Below are positions 53,266 to 61,403 of a DNA stretch of 64,000 nucleotides, piece after piece. A program made the position numbers and the translations under genes. This DNA comes from Betaproteobacteria bacterium. Its GTDB lineage: Bacteria > Pseudomonadota > Gammaproteobacteria > Burkholderiales > Casimicrobiaceae. The stretch lies in NCBI GenBank assembly GCA_013298765.1, contig JAAFJA010000001.1, positions 248,001-312,000 of the forward strand, read 5' to 3'. Under the pieces are notes generated by a model, which did no database searches, was not told where the DNA came from, and saw nothing but the letters and a program-made list of their open reading frames with translations. Positions within the stretch are counted from its first letter, which is position 1. Each line of letters opens with the position of its first letter.

Positions 53266-54093
53266 ATGCCCGATCTCTACGCCGTGGTGGGAAATCCCAT
53301 CGCTCAGAGCAAATCTCCCGTCATCCATCCGATGTTTGCAGAAGCATGCGGCCATCGAATCACCTACGAACGAATCGAATCGCCGCTCGGCCAATTTGCC
53401 GAAACGGTGAACGCGTTTCGCGCGCGTGGTGGCGCAGGGATCAACATCACAGCGCCCTTCAAGCTAGACGCGGTCGCCTATGCCACCGAAAAATCCACGG
53501 CCGCAAAAATCGCAGGCGCGGCCAACGCCATTAAGTTCGAGGGCGCGAATTCAGTGGCTGAAAATTTTGATGGCGTCGGCCTCGTGCGCGACATCGTTGC
53601 CAACCTGCGTACGCCGCTTCGCGGTAAACGGGTGCTTTTGCTTGGCGCGGGCGGCGCGACGCGCGGTGCACTTTCGCCGATTCTTGGTGAGCTCCCGAGC
53701 GAAGTTTGGATCGCCAATCGAGACGTAGCGAAGGCAGATGCGTTGGTCGCCGATGTCGTTGGCACCGCGAATTCCAATGTTCGAGCATGTGGCTATGAAT
53801 CGCTCGGCGAAGGCGGTTTTGACGTGGTGCTCAACGCTACATCGTCTTCGCTCGCGCAAGCATTGCCGCCGATTGAAGCAAAACTTTTTGCTGGCTCTAC
53901 GCTCGCCTACGACCTCACTTACGGAAAAGGTCTCACGCCCTTTCTGCGCTTAGCGAAAGAAAGCGGCGCAGCGCAGTGCGTCGACGGCGTTGGCATGTTG
54001 GTCGAACAGGCGGCAGAGGCGTTTTATTGGTGGCGCGGCGTGCGCCCTTCAACCTCACAGGCGATCACGCATTTGACTGTGCCGCTCAACTAG
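53266..54093 (+). CDS. aroE: Shikimate dehydrogenase
   Basis: The 275-residue enzyme reduces 3-dehydroshikimate with NADPH in aromatic amino-acid synthesis. Shikimate-site residues are in VVGNPIAQSKSPVIHPMF and the Lys/Asn in INITAPFKLDAV (close to the family NVTVPFK, here with an Ala-Pro change). The NADP loop is LLLGAGGATRGA. aroK is 3 kb further on but on the other strand. Confidence 0.95.
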   Translation: MPDLYAVVGNPIAQSKSPVIHPMFAEACGHRITYERIESPLGQFAETVNAFRARGGAGINITAPFKLDAVAYATEKSTAAKIAGAANAIKFEGANSVAENFDGVGLVRDIVANLRTPLRGKRVLLLGAGGATRGALSPILGELPSEVWIANRDVAKADALVADVVGTANSNVRACGYESLGEGGFDVVLNATSSSLAQALPPIEAKLFAGSTLAYDLTYGKGLTPFLRLAKESGAAQCVDGVGMLVEQAAEAFYWWRGVRPSTSQAITHLTVPLN

Positions 54094-54165
54094 CGCGGCA
54101 CACACGTTCACTCGCGCTCGCCTGCTGCCGAAATAGCAAACGAGCGCGAGATCCTCGCAAGCGCG

Positions 54166-54516
54166 CTAGCCCGCGCGAAGGCCCTTCACCATGGCATCGA
54201 ACTCCGCCATCGAGAGCTTGCTGTCTTTGTCGAGGTCGTATTTGTCAAAACTCTTCGCTGCTTCGGGATCGAACTTATCAAGCTCAGTTTTTGAAATCGA
54301 GCCGTCGCTATCGGTATCAATCCGCTTGAAAAGCGCTTCAACACTTTGCGCTGCAGGCGGTGCGCCGCTCGCGGGCGGGGTAGTGGCGGCGGGCATTGCC
54401 GGTGCCGCGGGCTTCGCCGGCATCGGGGCGGGCTGCTGCGAAAAAGCCGTTGCGCAGAGGAAGCTCGCAGTAGTGGCGATGATCGGGAGGAGTCGTTTGC
54501 TGAGAGTTGCTTTCAT
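54166..54516 (-). CDS. Secreted EF-hand calcium-binding protein
   Basis: The 116-residue chain has a signal peptide ending near CATAFSQQ, a Pro/Ala-rich linker and two EF-hand loops: DTDSDGSISKTE and DLDKDSKLSMAE. Both have the acidic residues at the required places, so calcium binding is likely. Its function in the periplasm is unknown. Confidence 0.82.
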   Translation of the reverse strand: MKATLSKRLLPIIATTASFLCATAFSQQPAPMPAKPAAPAMPAATTPPASGAPPAAQSVEALFKRIDTDSDGSISKTELDKFDPEAAKSFDKYDLDKDSKLSMAEFDAMVKGLRAG

Positions 54517-54944
54517 GCTGTCCTTTCAAACAGTGTCACGGAGAACCCGTGCAGCAACTCATTGCAGTGATCGTGCCAAGGATTTCTCCACAGCGACGAA
54601 AGCCTTACTAATTAAGGGATGCAGCCAAGTTATCGCGTCTCAATACGGAGTCGCCACTTGGCGAAATTCGTGTGATTCCGTCGTCAATTCGGTACAAAAG
54701 AAGTTCCCAAAAATCCTCTACTTTCGTCACATTCGCCACATACGGTCAATCTAGGCGGATCGGTCTGCGTGTCGGATTGACGACAGCGCTACCCGGCTCA
54801 AAGATCGCAAGCAAGCGAGGACAACTGGCTTGCAGTCATCGTGCGGGCATCTTTTTTGTGTTGTAAAGCTACAGTCAGTAAAAACACTTTTCCACACGTA
54901 AAATTTCGCTTTTCCCACCTGTTTACCCAACTCAAAAAATTAAT
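54517..54944. other. 428-bp intergenic region before the aldolase gene
   Basis: No convincing gene is seen. The right part is A/T-rich and should hold the promoter for the aldolase gene, but I could not fix a clean -35/-10 pair. There is also no Shine-Dalgarno directly before the aldolase ATG, only an A-rich stretch (CAAAAAATTAAT). Confidence 0.5.
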
Positions 54945-55961
54945 ATGGATCACGCTCTTCTCGCCGCGACCGCTAAAGCAATGGTCGCCCCCGGTAAAGG
55001 CCTTCTTGCTGCTGACGAATCAGCGGGTACTTGCGCGAAGCGATTCGCGGCTGCCGGTGTCCCCGATTCCGAAGAAATGCGTCGCACGTATCGCGAGATG
55101 CTGTTCACCACGCCTGCGATGAAATCGAGCATTTCGGGCGTGATCCTGCACGACGAAACGCTGCGTCAGAATCATTCGAGCGGTAAGAGCTTTGCTGATT
55201 ACCTGAACTCCATCGGCGTCATTCCTGGCATCAAGGTAGACGGTGGTACCCGCGATTTGGCGCTCGCGCCCGGTGAGCTGGTGACCGATGGTCTCGACGG
55301 CTTGCAAAAGCGCATGAAGGAATACTTCGCACTCGGCGCGCGATTCGCCAAATGGCGTTCAGTCATCACGATTGGTGAGTCGATCCCAACTGCACGCTGC
55401 ATTTGGGCCAACGCACACGCGATGGCGCGCTACGCGGCGATCTGTCAGGAAGCGGGCATCGTGCCAATCGTTGAGCCGGAAGTGCTGCTCGATGGCGATC
55501 ATTCGATTGACCGCTGTTTTGATGTGACCGAAGCCACGCTTCGCACGCTCTTCGCGCAGCTCGGCGATAACCGTGTCTGGCTTGAGGGCACAATACTCAA
55601 GGCGAGCATGGTGATCAGCGGAAAAGACGCAAAAAATCGCGCTGATCAAAAAACCGTGGGCGAGCGCACCGTCGAATGTTTGAAGCGCACGGTGCCTTCA
55701 GCATTGCCAGGCGTCGTGTTCCTTTCGGGCGGACAAAGCGACATCGATTCCGCCGCGCATTTGAACGAGATGAACAAGCTTTCGGGCAATCCATGGCCGC
55801 TCACGTTTAGCTACAGCCGCGCGCTGCATTTCACCGCACTCAAAGTGTGGCAAGGTAAGAAAGAAAATTACAAAGCGGCGCAAGCAGCCTTTGGACACCG
55901 CTGCAAAATGAACTCGCTCGCATCTAAGGGCAAATGGACGCCCGAAGCTGAAAAAGCGTAA
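54945..55961 (+). CDS. Fructose-bisphosphate aldolase, class I
   Basis: The 338-residue Schiff-base aldolase cleaves fructose 1,6-bisphosphate. It resembles eukaryote-type class I aldolases: GKGLLAADESAGTCAKRF, VEPEVLLDGDH and the Schiff-base lysine in LEGTILKASMV near residue 222, with FLSGGQSDIDSA following. Most betaproteobacteria rely on a class II enzyme, so this type is less usual but not rare. A strong terminator follows. Confidence 0.94.
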   Translation: MDHALLAATAKAMVAPGKGLLAADESAGTCAKRFAAAGVPDSEEMRRTYREMLFTTPAMKSSISGVILHDETLRQNHSSGKSFADYLNSIGVIPGIKVDGGTRDLALAPGELVTDGLDGLQKRMKEYFALGARFAKWRSVITIGESIPTARCIWANAHAMARYAAICQEAGIVPIVEPEVLLDGDHSIDRCFDVTEATLRTLFAQLGDNRVWLEGTILKASMVISGKDAKNRADQKTVGERTVECLKRTVPSALPGVVFLSGGQSDIDSAAHLNEMNKLSGNPWPLTFSYSRALHFTALKVWQGKKENYKAAQAAFGHRCKMNSLASKGKWTPEAEKA

Positions 55962-55972
55962 TCAAAAAGAAG

Positions 55973-56006
55973 CAATAAAAACGGCGCGAGAGCGCCGTTT
56001 TTATTG
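55973..56006. terminator. Strong terminator after the aldolase gene
   Basis: A 15-bp stem CAATAAAAACGGCGC/GCGCCGTTTTTATTG surrounds a GAGA loop, with T-rich sequence at the 3' side. It lies 12 bp past the aldolase stop. Confidence 0.92.
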
Positions 56007-56131
56007 GGTAAGCGGGCATTCTCTATTTAATTTGACTAACCAATTTATTTCTCGCTTGCCTCGTTGAAACATTGAATTATCTGTAAGAGCTTTATTCATT
56101 GCGGCGTCGCCTCTCGGGCGCCGCGTCCAAG

Positions 56132-56920
56132 ATGCCAAGACTCAGCGCCAACATCTCGATGCTGTTCACCGAAGTGCCGTTCCTTGAACGGATCGCGCTT
56201 GCTCGCGAAAGCGGGTTCGACGCTGTGGAGTGTTGGTTTCCCTACGATCACGAGCCTTCCGAAATCCGCCGCAGACTTGAGGCGCATCGAGTACGCCTGC
56301 TCGGCATCAACACGCCTCCTGGCGATCCCACACGCGGCGAATTTGGGTTTGCAGCACTCGCTGAACGCGAAGCCGATTTCGAGCGGAGTTTCAACAAAGC
56401 GCTTGAGTACGCGATCGCGCTAAATTGCCCGAATATTCATGTGCTCTCTGGCAGGCTCAATCCAAACGCGAACCGCGACCACGCGGACGATGTTTTCGCG
56501 GCCAATCTTTCACGTGCGGCTATTCGCGCAAAAGCAGCGGGGAAAACACTGCTCATCGAACCGCTCAATCCGGTTGATCGCCCGCATTATTTTCTCTCGC
56601 GGCAGGCGCATGCTTGCTCGCTCATCGAGCGAATTGACAGTGCACACGTGAAGATCATGTTTGACGTGTATCACGTGCAAATGACGGAGGGCAACATCGT
56701 CGCCAAGCTCCGCGAACACCTGCGCCACATCGGTCATATTCAAGTCGCCGATGTACCCGGACGCGGTGAACCCGGGACGGGCGAAATCAATTTCAAGTTC
56801 GTACTGAACGAGATTGATGCCTCCGGCTACGACGGTTGGGTCGGCTGCGAATACAAACCAGTCGACGACACTCGCGACGGATTAGCTTGGCGCGAAATGC
56901 TCTCAATGGCCGCTTCGTAG
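56132..56920 (+). CDS. hyi: Hydroxypyruvate isomerase-like TIM-barrel protein
   Basis: The 262-residue protein belongs to the Hyi/AP-endonuclease-2-like sugar isomerase family: LSANISMLFTEVPFLERIALARE, the glutamate in LLIEPLNPVDRP, HVKIMFDVYHVQ and HIQVADVPGRGEPGTGEI. It would convert hydroxypyruvate and tartronate semialdehyde. The start at 56132 (MPRLSANI) fits the family better than an upstream frame start at 56099. No glyoxylate-carboligase gene is adjacent. Confidence 0.87.
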   Translation: MPRLSANISMLFTEVPFLERIALARESGFDAVECWFPYDHEPSEIRRRLEAHRVRLLGINTPPGDPTRGEFGFAALAEREADFERSFNKALEYAIALNCPNIHVLSGRLNPNANRDHADDVFAANLSRAAIRAKAAGKTLLIEPLNPVDRPHYFLSRQAHACSLIERIDSAHVKIMFDVYHVQMTEGNIVAKLREHLRHIGHIQVADVPGRGEPGTGEINFKFVLNEIDASGYDGWVGCEYKPVDDTRDGLAWREMLSMAAS

Positions 56921-56950
56921 CCGACATCAACTCGCGCCTCCGAAACGCAA

Positions 56951-57538
56951 TCAAAGAATTTTTGCGAGTATCTCGTCGATCACGATCGCTGTTCGCTCGC
57001 GATGCGTTTCCACACGAAATTGGGCCGTTTCCCGGTAGAGCGGATCACGCATCTCGTAGAGCGTGCGCAGTTTGCCAAGCGGATCGCTCGTCTTCAGAAG
57101 CGGGCGATCTTTGGTTCGCTTGACGCGTTCAAACGAGACTTCTGGCGCGGCGTGCAGATACACAACGATGGCTCGCTCGCGCAGGAGTACACGCGTGGTG
57201 TCGCGCAAGATCGAGCCACCGCCGGTGGATAGAACGATTTCTGCGCCTGGATCACAGAGCTGTGCCAATACTTGTGCTTCACGATCACGAAACGCCGCCT
57301 CGCCTTCGATTTCGAAAATCGTTGCAACGCTTACACCCGTTGTGGCTTCAAGTTCGTGATCAGAATCGACAAACGGTCGATTGAGACGTTTGGCGAGCAG
57401 CGTGCCAATCGTAGTTTTCCCCGCACCCATCGGCCCCACCAGCACCAAGGGTTTCGACACGATCGGAAATGGCGGTGCTGCCCGGGGCGGGTCTGCCGCA
57501 GCGGGGGAGCATCCGGTGTCGATGATCTCTGAACTCAT
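56951..57538 (-). CDS. aroK: Shikimate kinase
   Basis: The enzyme phosphorylates shikimate with ATP. The 195-residue chain has an extra N-terminal stretch of about 28 residues, then LVLVGPMGAGKTTIG (Walker A), the shikimate-binding FVDSDHELE, RDREAQVL and VLSTGGGSIL, and the lid RTKDRPLLKTSDP. No aroB gene is next to it within this window, whereas aroKB is a common pair elsewhere. Confidence 0.95.
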   Translation of the reverse strand: MSSEIIDTGCSPAAADPPRAAPPFPIVSKPLVLVGPMGAGKTTIGTLLAKRLNRPFVDSDHELEATTGVSVATIFEIEGEAAFRDREAQVLAQLCDPGAEIVLSTGGGSILRDTTRVLLRERAIVVYLHAAPEVSFERVKRTKDRPLLKTSDPLGKLRTLYEMRDPLYRETAQFRVETHRERTAIVIDEILAKIL

Positions 57539-57622
57539 GAGCCTGAATCCTACTGCACCTCGCAGAAAGCCCGCTGATCGAAAAACGGCAAATCAGGCGG
57601 TCAATACTTCAGCGTAGCCATT

Positions 57623-57710
57623 TTGCGACTCGCGCTTAGCGAACTTGCGGCTCGCACTTAGCGAACTTGCGGCTCGCACTTAGCGAACTTGCGGCTCGCA
57701 CTTAGCGAAC
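57623..57710. repeat. Four tandem 22-bp repeats at the 3' end of a regulator gene
   Basis: Four units of 22 bp, each TTGCGGCTCGC followed by ACTTAGCGAAC, run head to tail. The first unit (57623-57644) has two changes and the other three are identical. The last unit overlaps the stop codon and final codons of the response-regulator gene on the minus strand, so the array duplicates that gene end. Confidence 0.92.
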
Positions 57711-58217
57711 AATATCGCTCGTGGTGGGCTTGAGCACAGTGGGGACGAGGTTCAGCACACGCTCGACACGAGTGAAAACCTCAGCGCGCGAAAAGGGCTT
57801 TTTCATGAAATCGTTAGCGCCGATTCGTTGAACATAGAACTGTTCGGTCGCGCTTTCATTGCCGCTAATCATGATCACGGGGATGTGTGAAATCTCAGCG
57901 CTGCGTCGCATCCGGCGAAGCGCTTCAAAGCCGTTAATCCCCGGCAACACGATGTCCAGAAAAATCAGTTCAGGCAGCTCAACGCCTGCGAGTTCGATTC
58001 CGGATTCGCCGTCGTAGGCCTCATAGGTGGTGAAACCGTTCTCGCGCAGCATCTTGCGCAAAACCGTACACACCGTTTTCGAATCATCGATGATGAGCAC
58101 CTTGGTGCCGGGACGCGCGTGCTTGCGCGGCTTCGCACGCCGCTCGGTAGGTGAGTCGGCGCGAAGTACCGCGGGTTCGTCCGCCTTTGGGCGGCGAAAA
58201 ATGTCGAAAAGTCCCAT
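57702..58217 (-). CDS. Single-domain response regulator, PilG/PilH-like
   Basis: I start at the ATG at 58217, which has GAGG four bases upstream, giving 171 residues. An N-terminal basic linker (1-37) leads to a receiver domain: VLIIDDSKTV, phospho-acceptor Asp88 in LIFLDIVLPG, MISGNES and the lysine in FMKKPF. There is no output domain. Such stand-alone receivers often work in twitching or chemotaxis-type pathways, but no such genes are near. The C-terminus ends in the 22-bp repeat array. Confidence 0.88.
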   Translation of the reverse strand: MGLFDIFRRPKADEPAVLRADSPTERRAKPRKHARPGTKVLIIDDSKTVCTVLRKMLRENGFTTYEAYDGESGIELAGVELPELIFLDIVLPGINGFEALRRMRRSAEISHIPVIMISGNESATEQFYVQRIGANDFMKKPFSRAEVFTRVERVLNLVPTVLKPTTSDIVR

Positions 58218-58322
58218 AACCTCAAATCTAACTAGATTCCGCGCGCGCGTCGAGTTACTGCCATTCGTGATCCAGATGAGCCGATGCCGACTTGGCACCA
58301 ACGAAGCGGGATAATACGTGCC

Positions 58323-60368
58323 ATGATCCCAGACGATTTCATTCAACAGCTGCTCTCGCGAGTTGACATTGTCGAGGTGATTGATCGCCAAGTACCACTT
58401 AAAAAGGCCGGGGCAAACTATTCCGCCTGCTGCCCTTTCCACAAGGAGAAATCGCCCTCCTTCACCGTGAGCCCAACAAAACAGTTCTATCACTGCTTCG
58501 GCTGCGGCGCGCACGGCTCTGCGATCAAGTTTCTGATGGAGTATTCAGGAAAGTCTTTTCCTGACGCGGTTGAAGAACTCGCGCAAAACGTCGGGTTAAC
58601 GGTGCCTCGCGATGAAACGAAGAAGGCCGACCCGATGGCCGGTCCGTTGTTTGATGCAATGGTGACCGCTGCGAATTTCTATAAGTCAAAGCTCAAAAGC
58701 GCGCCCATTGCGGTCGATTACTTCAAGAAACGCGGTGTTTCCGGCGAAATCGCAAAACGCTATCACCTCGGTTGGGCTACCTCAGATTGGCAAGGGCTAT
58801 CAGAGGCATTTGATGACTATGTTGATAACGAACTTTTAGTCACAGGCGGCCTGGTTAAATTGGGGGATGGCGGACGAAGGTACGATACGTTTCGTGATCG
58901 TGTGATGTTCCCAATCCTCAACCAGCAAGGTGCTGTGATCGGCTTCGGCGGGCGCATTCTCGGCAGCAAAGATGACGGCCAAGGCCCGAAGTACCTGAAC
59001 TCGCCCGAGACGCCGATCTTCTCGAAGGGTCGCGAACTCTACGGCTTATTTCAGGCGCAAGCCGCGATTCGAAAAGTCAATCGCGTGCTGGTGGTTGAAG
59101 GCTACATGGATGTCATTGCGCTCGCGCAGTTCGATGTGGAGTACGTGGTGGCAACGCTTGGCACGGCAACGACTGAAGCGCACACGCAGCGCTTGTTGCG
59201 ACTCGCCGACGAAGTCGTTTTTTCCTTCGATGGCGATGCGGCTGGTCAGCGCGCCGCTTGGCGAGCGCTCGAAAATGCCCTGCCAGCGCTTCGCGATGGC
59301 AAACAAGTTCGCTTCCTCTTTTTGCCGCAAGAGCATGACCCGGATTCCTACATTCGTGAACACGGTCGTGAAGCGTTCGAGCAATTTATCGACTCAGCGC
59401 TGCCGCTTTCCCAGTATTGGCTGCGCGAACTAAATGTGCGACATCCAGGCGATAGCGCGGAAGCTAAAGCGGCGCGCGCATCCGCCGCGCGTGAACATTT
59501 GGAACTGGTCTCCGCACCCATGCTTCGCGAATCGCTCGCGAAGGCGCTCGAAGGCGATGTGAATATCGCCTCATACACGCTGTTGCCGCCCGTGAAGCAA
59601 CGCGCTGCGCCGGAGCGAGCACACGAACAACCTGATTCTGGCTACGGCGGATTTGAATCGGGCTCACCCGTATTTGGCGGTTACCGAAGAGACGCGCGCA
59701 CGTTCGGACGCAGGCCGCCGATGCCGCCGACTGCGCGCAACGACCCAGCGACGCAGCGAATCCTCGCGGCTTCGCGGCGCATGCTTGCTCGCCCCAAGCT
59801 CGCGATGCATCTTGTCGATCTACCTGTGCCTGATGCTGCGATATCACCGCGAGCGGTTCGGCTGCTTCATGCGGTGGTCAACGTTGCAATTCGTCTCCCC
59901 GACGAACCCAATCACGGCGCGGTCCTCGAGCAGTTCCGAGACAGCGAATTCGCAACCGACGTGGCACATCTGCTCACGCATCGCGATCACGAGCTTGACG
60001 CGGTACTGAGCGATGAGGAAATTGAGGCTGAATTGCGAGTTCTGCGTGAGAAACTCGAAAGCGGTAGTTTGTTTCCAAGAGCGCGCGCGATTGAGGTGCC
60101 ATCGCATCTGGGCGGGGCGGGAATCCTCGCGCTTTCACCGCGACGCCGCGAGGCGCTGTCGGATAGCGCATTGGATGCTGCAACGAAACCCGCCGCAGAG
60201 GCGCAAATCGTAGGCCGAAGCGAGCAGCGCGCTCAAGGACAGAAGTACGCGGTCAGCCCACCGCCTCAGCCGGGAGGAAGCCTTGACGAAGACTCCTTTG
60301 ATGACATCCCGTTCAACATAACCTCGAACTTCGCGCCGCCCCCCGACGAAGATCATCCACCGTTCTAG
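58323..60368 (+). CDS. dnaG: DNA primase
   Basis: The primase makes RNA primers at the replication fork. The 681-residue chain from the ATG at 58323 begins MIPDDFIQQLLSRVDIVEV. Its zinc-binding domain has CPFH (Cys37, His40) and CFGC (Cys58, Cys61), the TOPRIM core has VEGYMDVIAL and FSFDGDAAGQRAA, and the DnaB-binding helical region is C-terminal. Unlike the usual rpsU-dnaG-rpoD arrangement, neither rpsU nor rpoD flanks it here. Confidence 0.97.
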   Translation: MIPDDFIQQLLSRVDIVEVIDRQVPLKKAGANYSACCPFHKEKSPSFTVSPTKQFYHCFGCGAHGSAIKFLMEYSGKSFPDAVEELAQNVGLTVPRDETKKADPMAGPLFDAMVTAANFYKSKLKSAPIAVDYFKKRGVSGEIAKRYHLGWATSDWQGLSEAFDDYVDNELLVTGGLVKLGDGGRRYDTFRDRVMFPILNQQGAVIGFGGRILGSKDDGQGPKYLNSPETPIFSKGRELYGLFQAQAAIRKVNRVLVVEGYMDVIALAQFDVEYVVATLGTATTEAHTQRLLRLADEVVFSFDGDAAGQRAAWRALENALPALRDGKQVRFLFLPQEHDPDSYIREHGREAFEQFIDSALPLSQYWLRELNVRHPGDSAEAKAARASAAREHLELVSAPMLRESLAKALEGDVNIASYTLLPPVKQRAAPERAHEQPDSGYGGFESGSPVFGGYRRDARTFGRRPPMPPTARNDPATQRILAASRRMLARPKLAMHLVDLPVPDAAISPRAVRLLHAVVNVAIRLPDEPNHGAVLEQFRDSEFATDVAHLLTHRDHELDAVLSDEEIEAELRVLREKLESGSLFPRARAIEVPSHLGGAGILALSPRRREALSDSALDAATKPAAEAQIVGRSEQRAQGQKYAVSPPPQPGGSLDEDSFDDIPFNITSNFAPPPDEDHPPF

Positions 60369-60410
60369 CTCGAAGCCTTCGCGCGTTCACACGCACGTTG
60401 CACGACAACT

Positions 60411-61250
60411 ATGCCCTCACCCCTCATTTCCACCAGCGGACTCGCCGCACAACTTGCTGATCCGAAACTCATCGTTGTTGATACGCGTCACGATTTGGCA
60501 AACCCGCAGTGGGGGCGAGAATCGTATTCGACCGATCACATACCGGGCGCGATCTTCGTGTCAATGGATCACGATCTAGCCGCCGCAAAAAACGGCAAGA
60601 ACGGTCGTCACCCGCTTCCAACACCCGAAGCATTCGCACGAACGCTCGGAGACAAAGGGATCGATCGCAACACGAAAGTGGTGATTTACGACCAAGGCAG
60701 CGCGATGTATGTTGGGCGCTTATGGTGGATGCTGCGCTGGATGGGGCACGATCAAGTCTACGTGTTGGATGGTGGTTATGCGCGGTGGACGCAAGAGGGA
60801 CGCGCGGTTGATACTCACGTGCCCGCGCACGCACCATGCGAATACGCCAGCGCACCGCGAGAGTCGATGCGGGTGAGCATGATAGAGACCCGCCAAGCGA
60901 TCACGGCGCCGCACATGCGAATCCTAGATGCGCGCGCCGCGGAGCGATTTCGTGGCGAGGTGGAGCCTATCGATCCGGTGGCTGGCCACATTCCTGGCGC
61001 AATTAATCGGCCGTTTACGCAAAACCTACGCGACGGCGTTTTCAAACCTGCTGCCGAACTACGCGCAGAGTTTGATGCACTTCTTGCAGGACGCGACCCA
61101 CAACACCTGATCCATCAGTGCGGAAGTGGGGTTTCTGCGCTTTGCAACATGATCGCGATGGAACACGCGGGCCTGCCAGGCAGCCGACTCTACGCCGGCA
61201 GTTGGAGCGAGTGGTGTGCGCACGCGGAAAATCCCGTGGCACAAGGCTGA
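60411..61250 (+). CDS. sseA: Rhodanese-type sulfurtransferase, SseA-like
   Basis: The 279-residue protein has two rhodanese domains. The catalytic cysteine lies near residue 237 in HQCGSGVSALCNM, the CGSGV loop typical of 3-mercaptopyruvate sulfurtransferases rather than the CRKGV of thiosulfate sulfurtransferase. Substrate arginines such as that in WGRESY are present. It moves sulfur from mercaptopyruvate to acceptors. It stands 42 bp after dnaG on the same strand. A link to the soe genes is only thematic. Confidence 0.9.
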   Translation: MPSPLISTSGLAAQLADPKLIVVDTRHDLANPQWGRESYSTDHIPGAIFVSMDHDLAAAKNGKNGRHPLPTPEAFARTLGDKGIDRNTKVVIYDQGSAMYVGRLWWMLRWMGHDQVYVLDGGYARWTQEGRAVDTHVPAHAPCEYASAPRESMRVSMIETRQAITAPHMRILDARAAERFRGEVEPIDPVAGHIPGAINRPFTQNLRDGVFKPAAELRAEFDALLAGRDPQHLIHQCGSGVSALCNMIAMEHAGLPGSRLYAGSWSEWCAHAENPVAQG

Positions 61251-61403
61251 GAGAACAGCGTTGTAACGCGGACTAAACACCTCTACACAACGGCGCGTGC
61301 GCCCGTTAGACGAAGAAAAAATGGCTGAGAACAGCGCAAGCGAAGTATCACGGGCTCGTAGTGTTTGCGCCACGATCCTTCCTGATGACGAGCTGACCCA
61401 GCC

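Noticed and set aside
57623-57710. Possible CRISPR array
   Set aside because: The four 22-bp units are contiguous with no spacers, so it is a simple tandem repeat.
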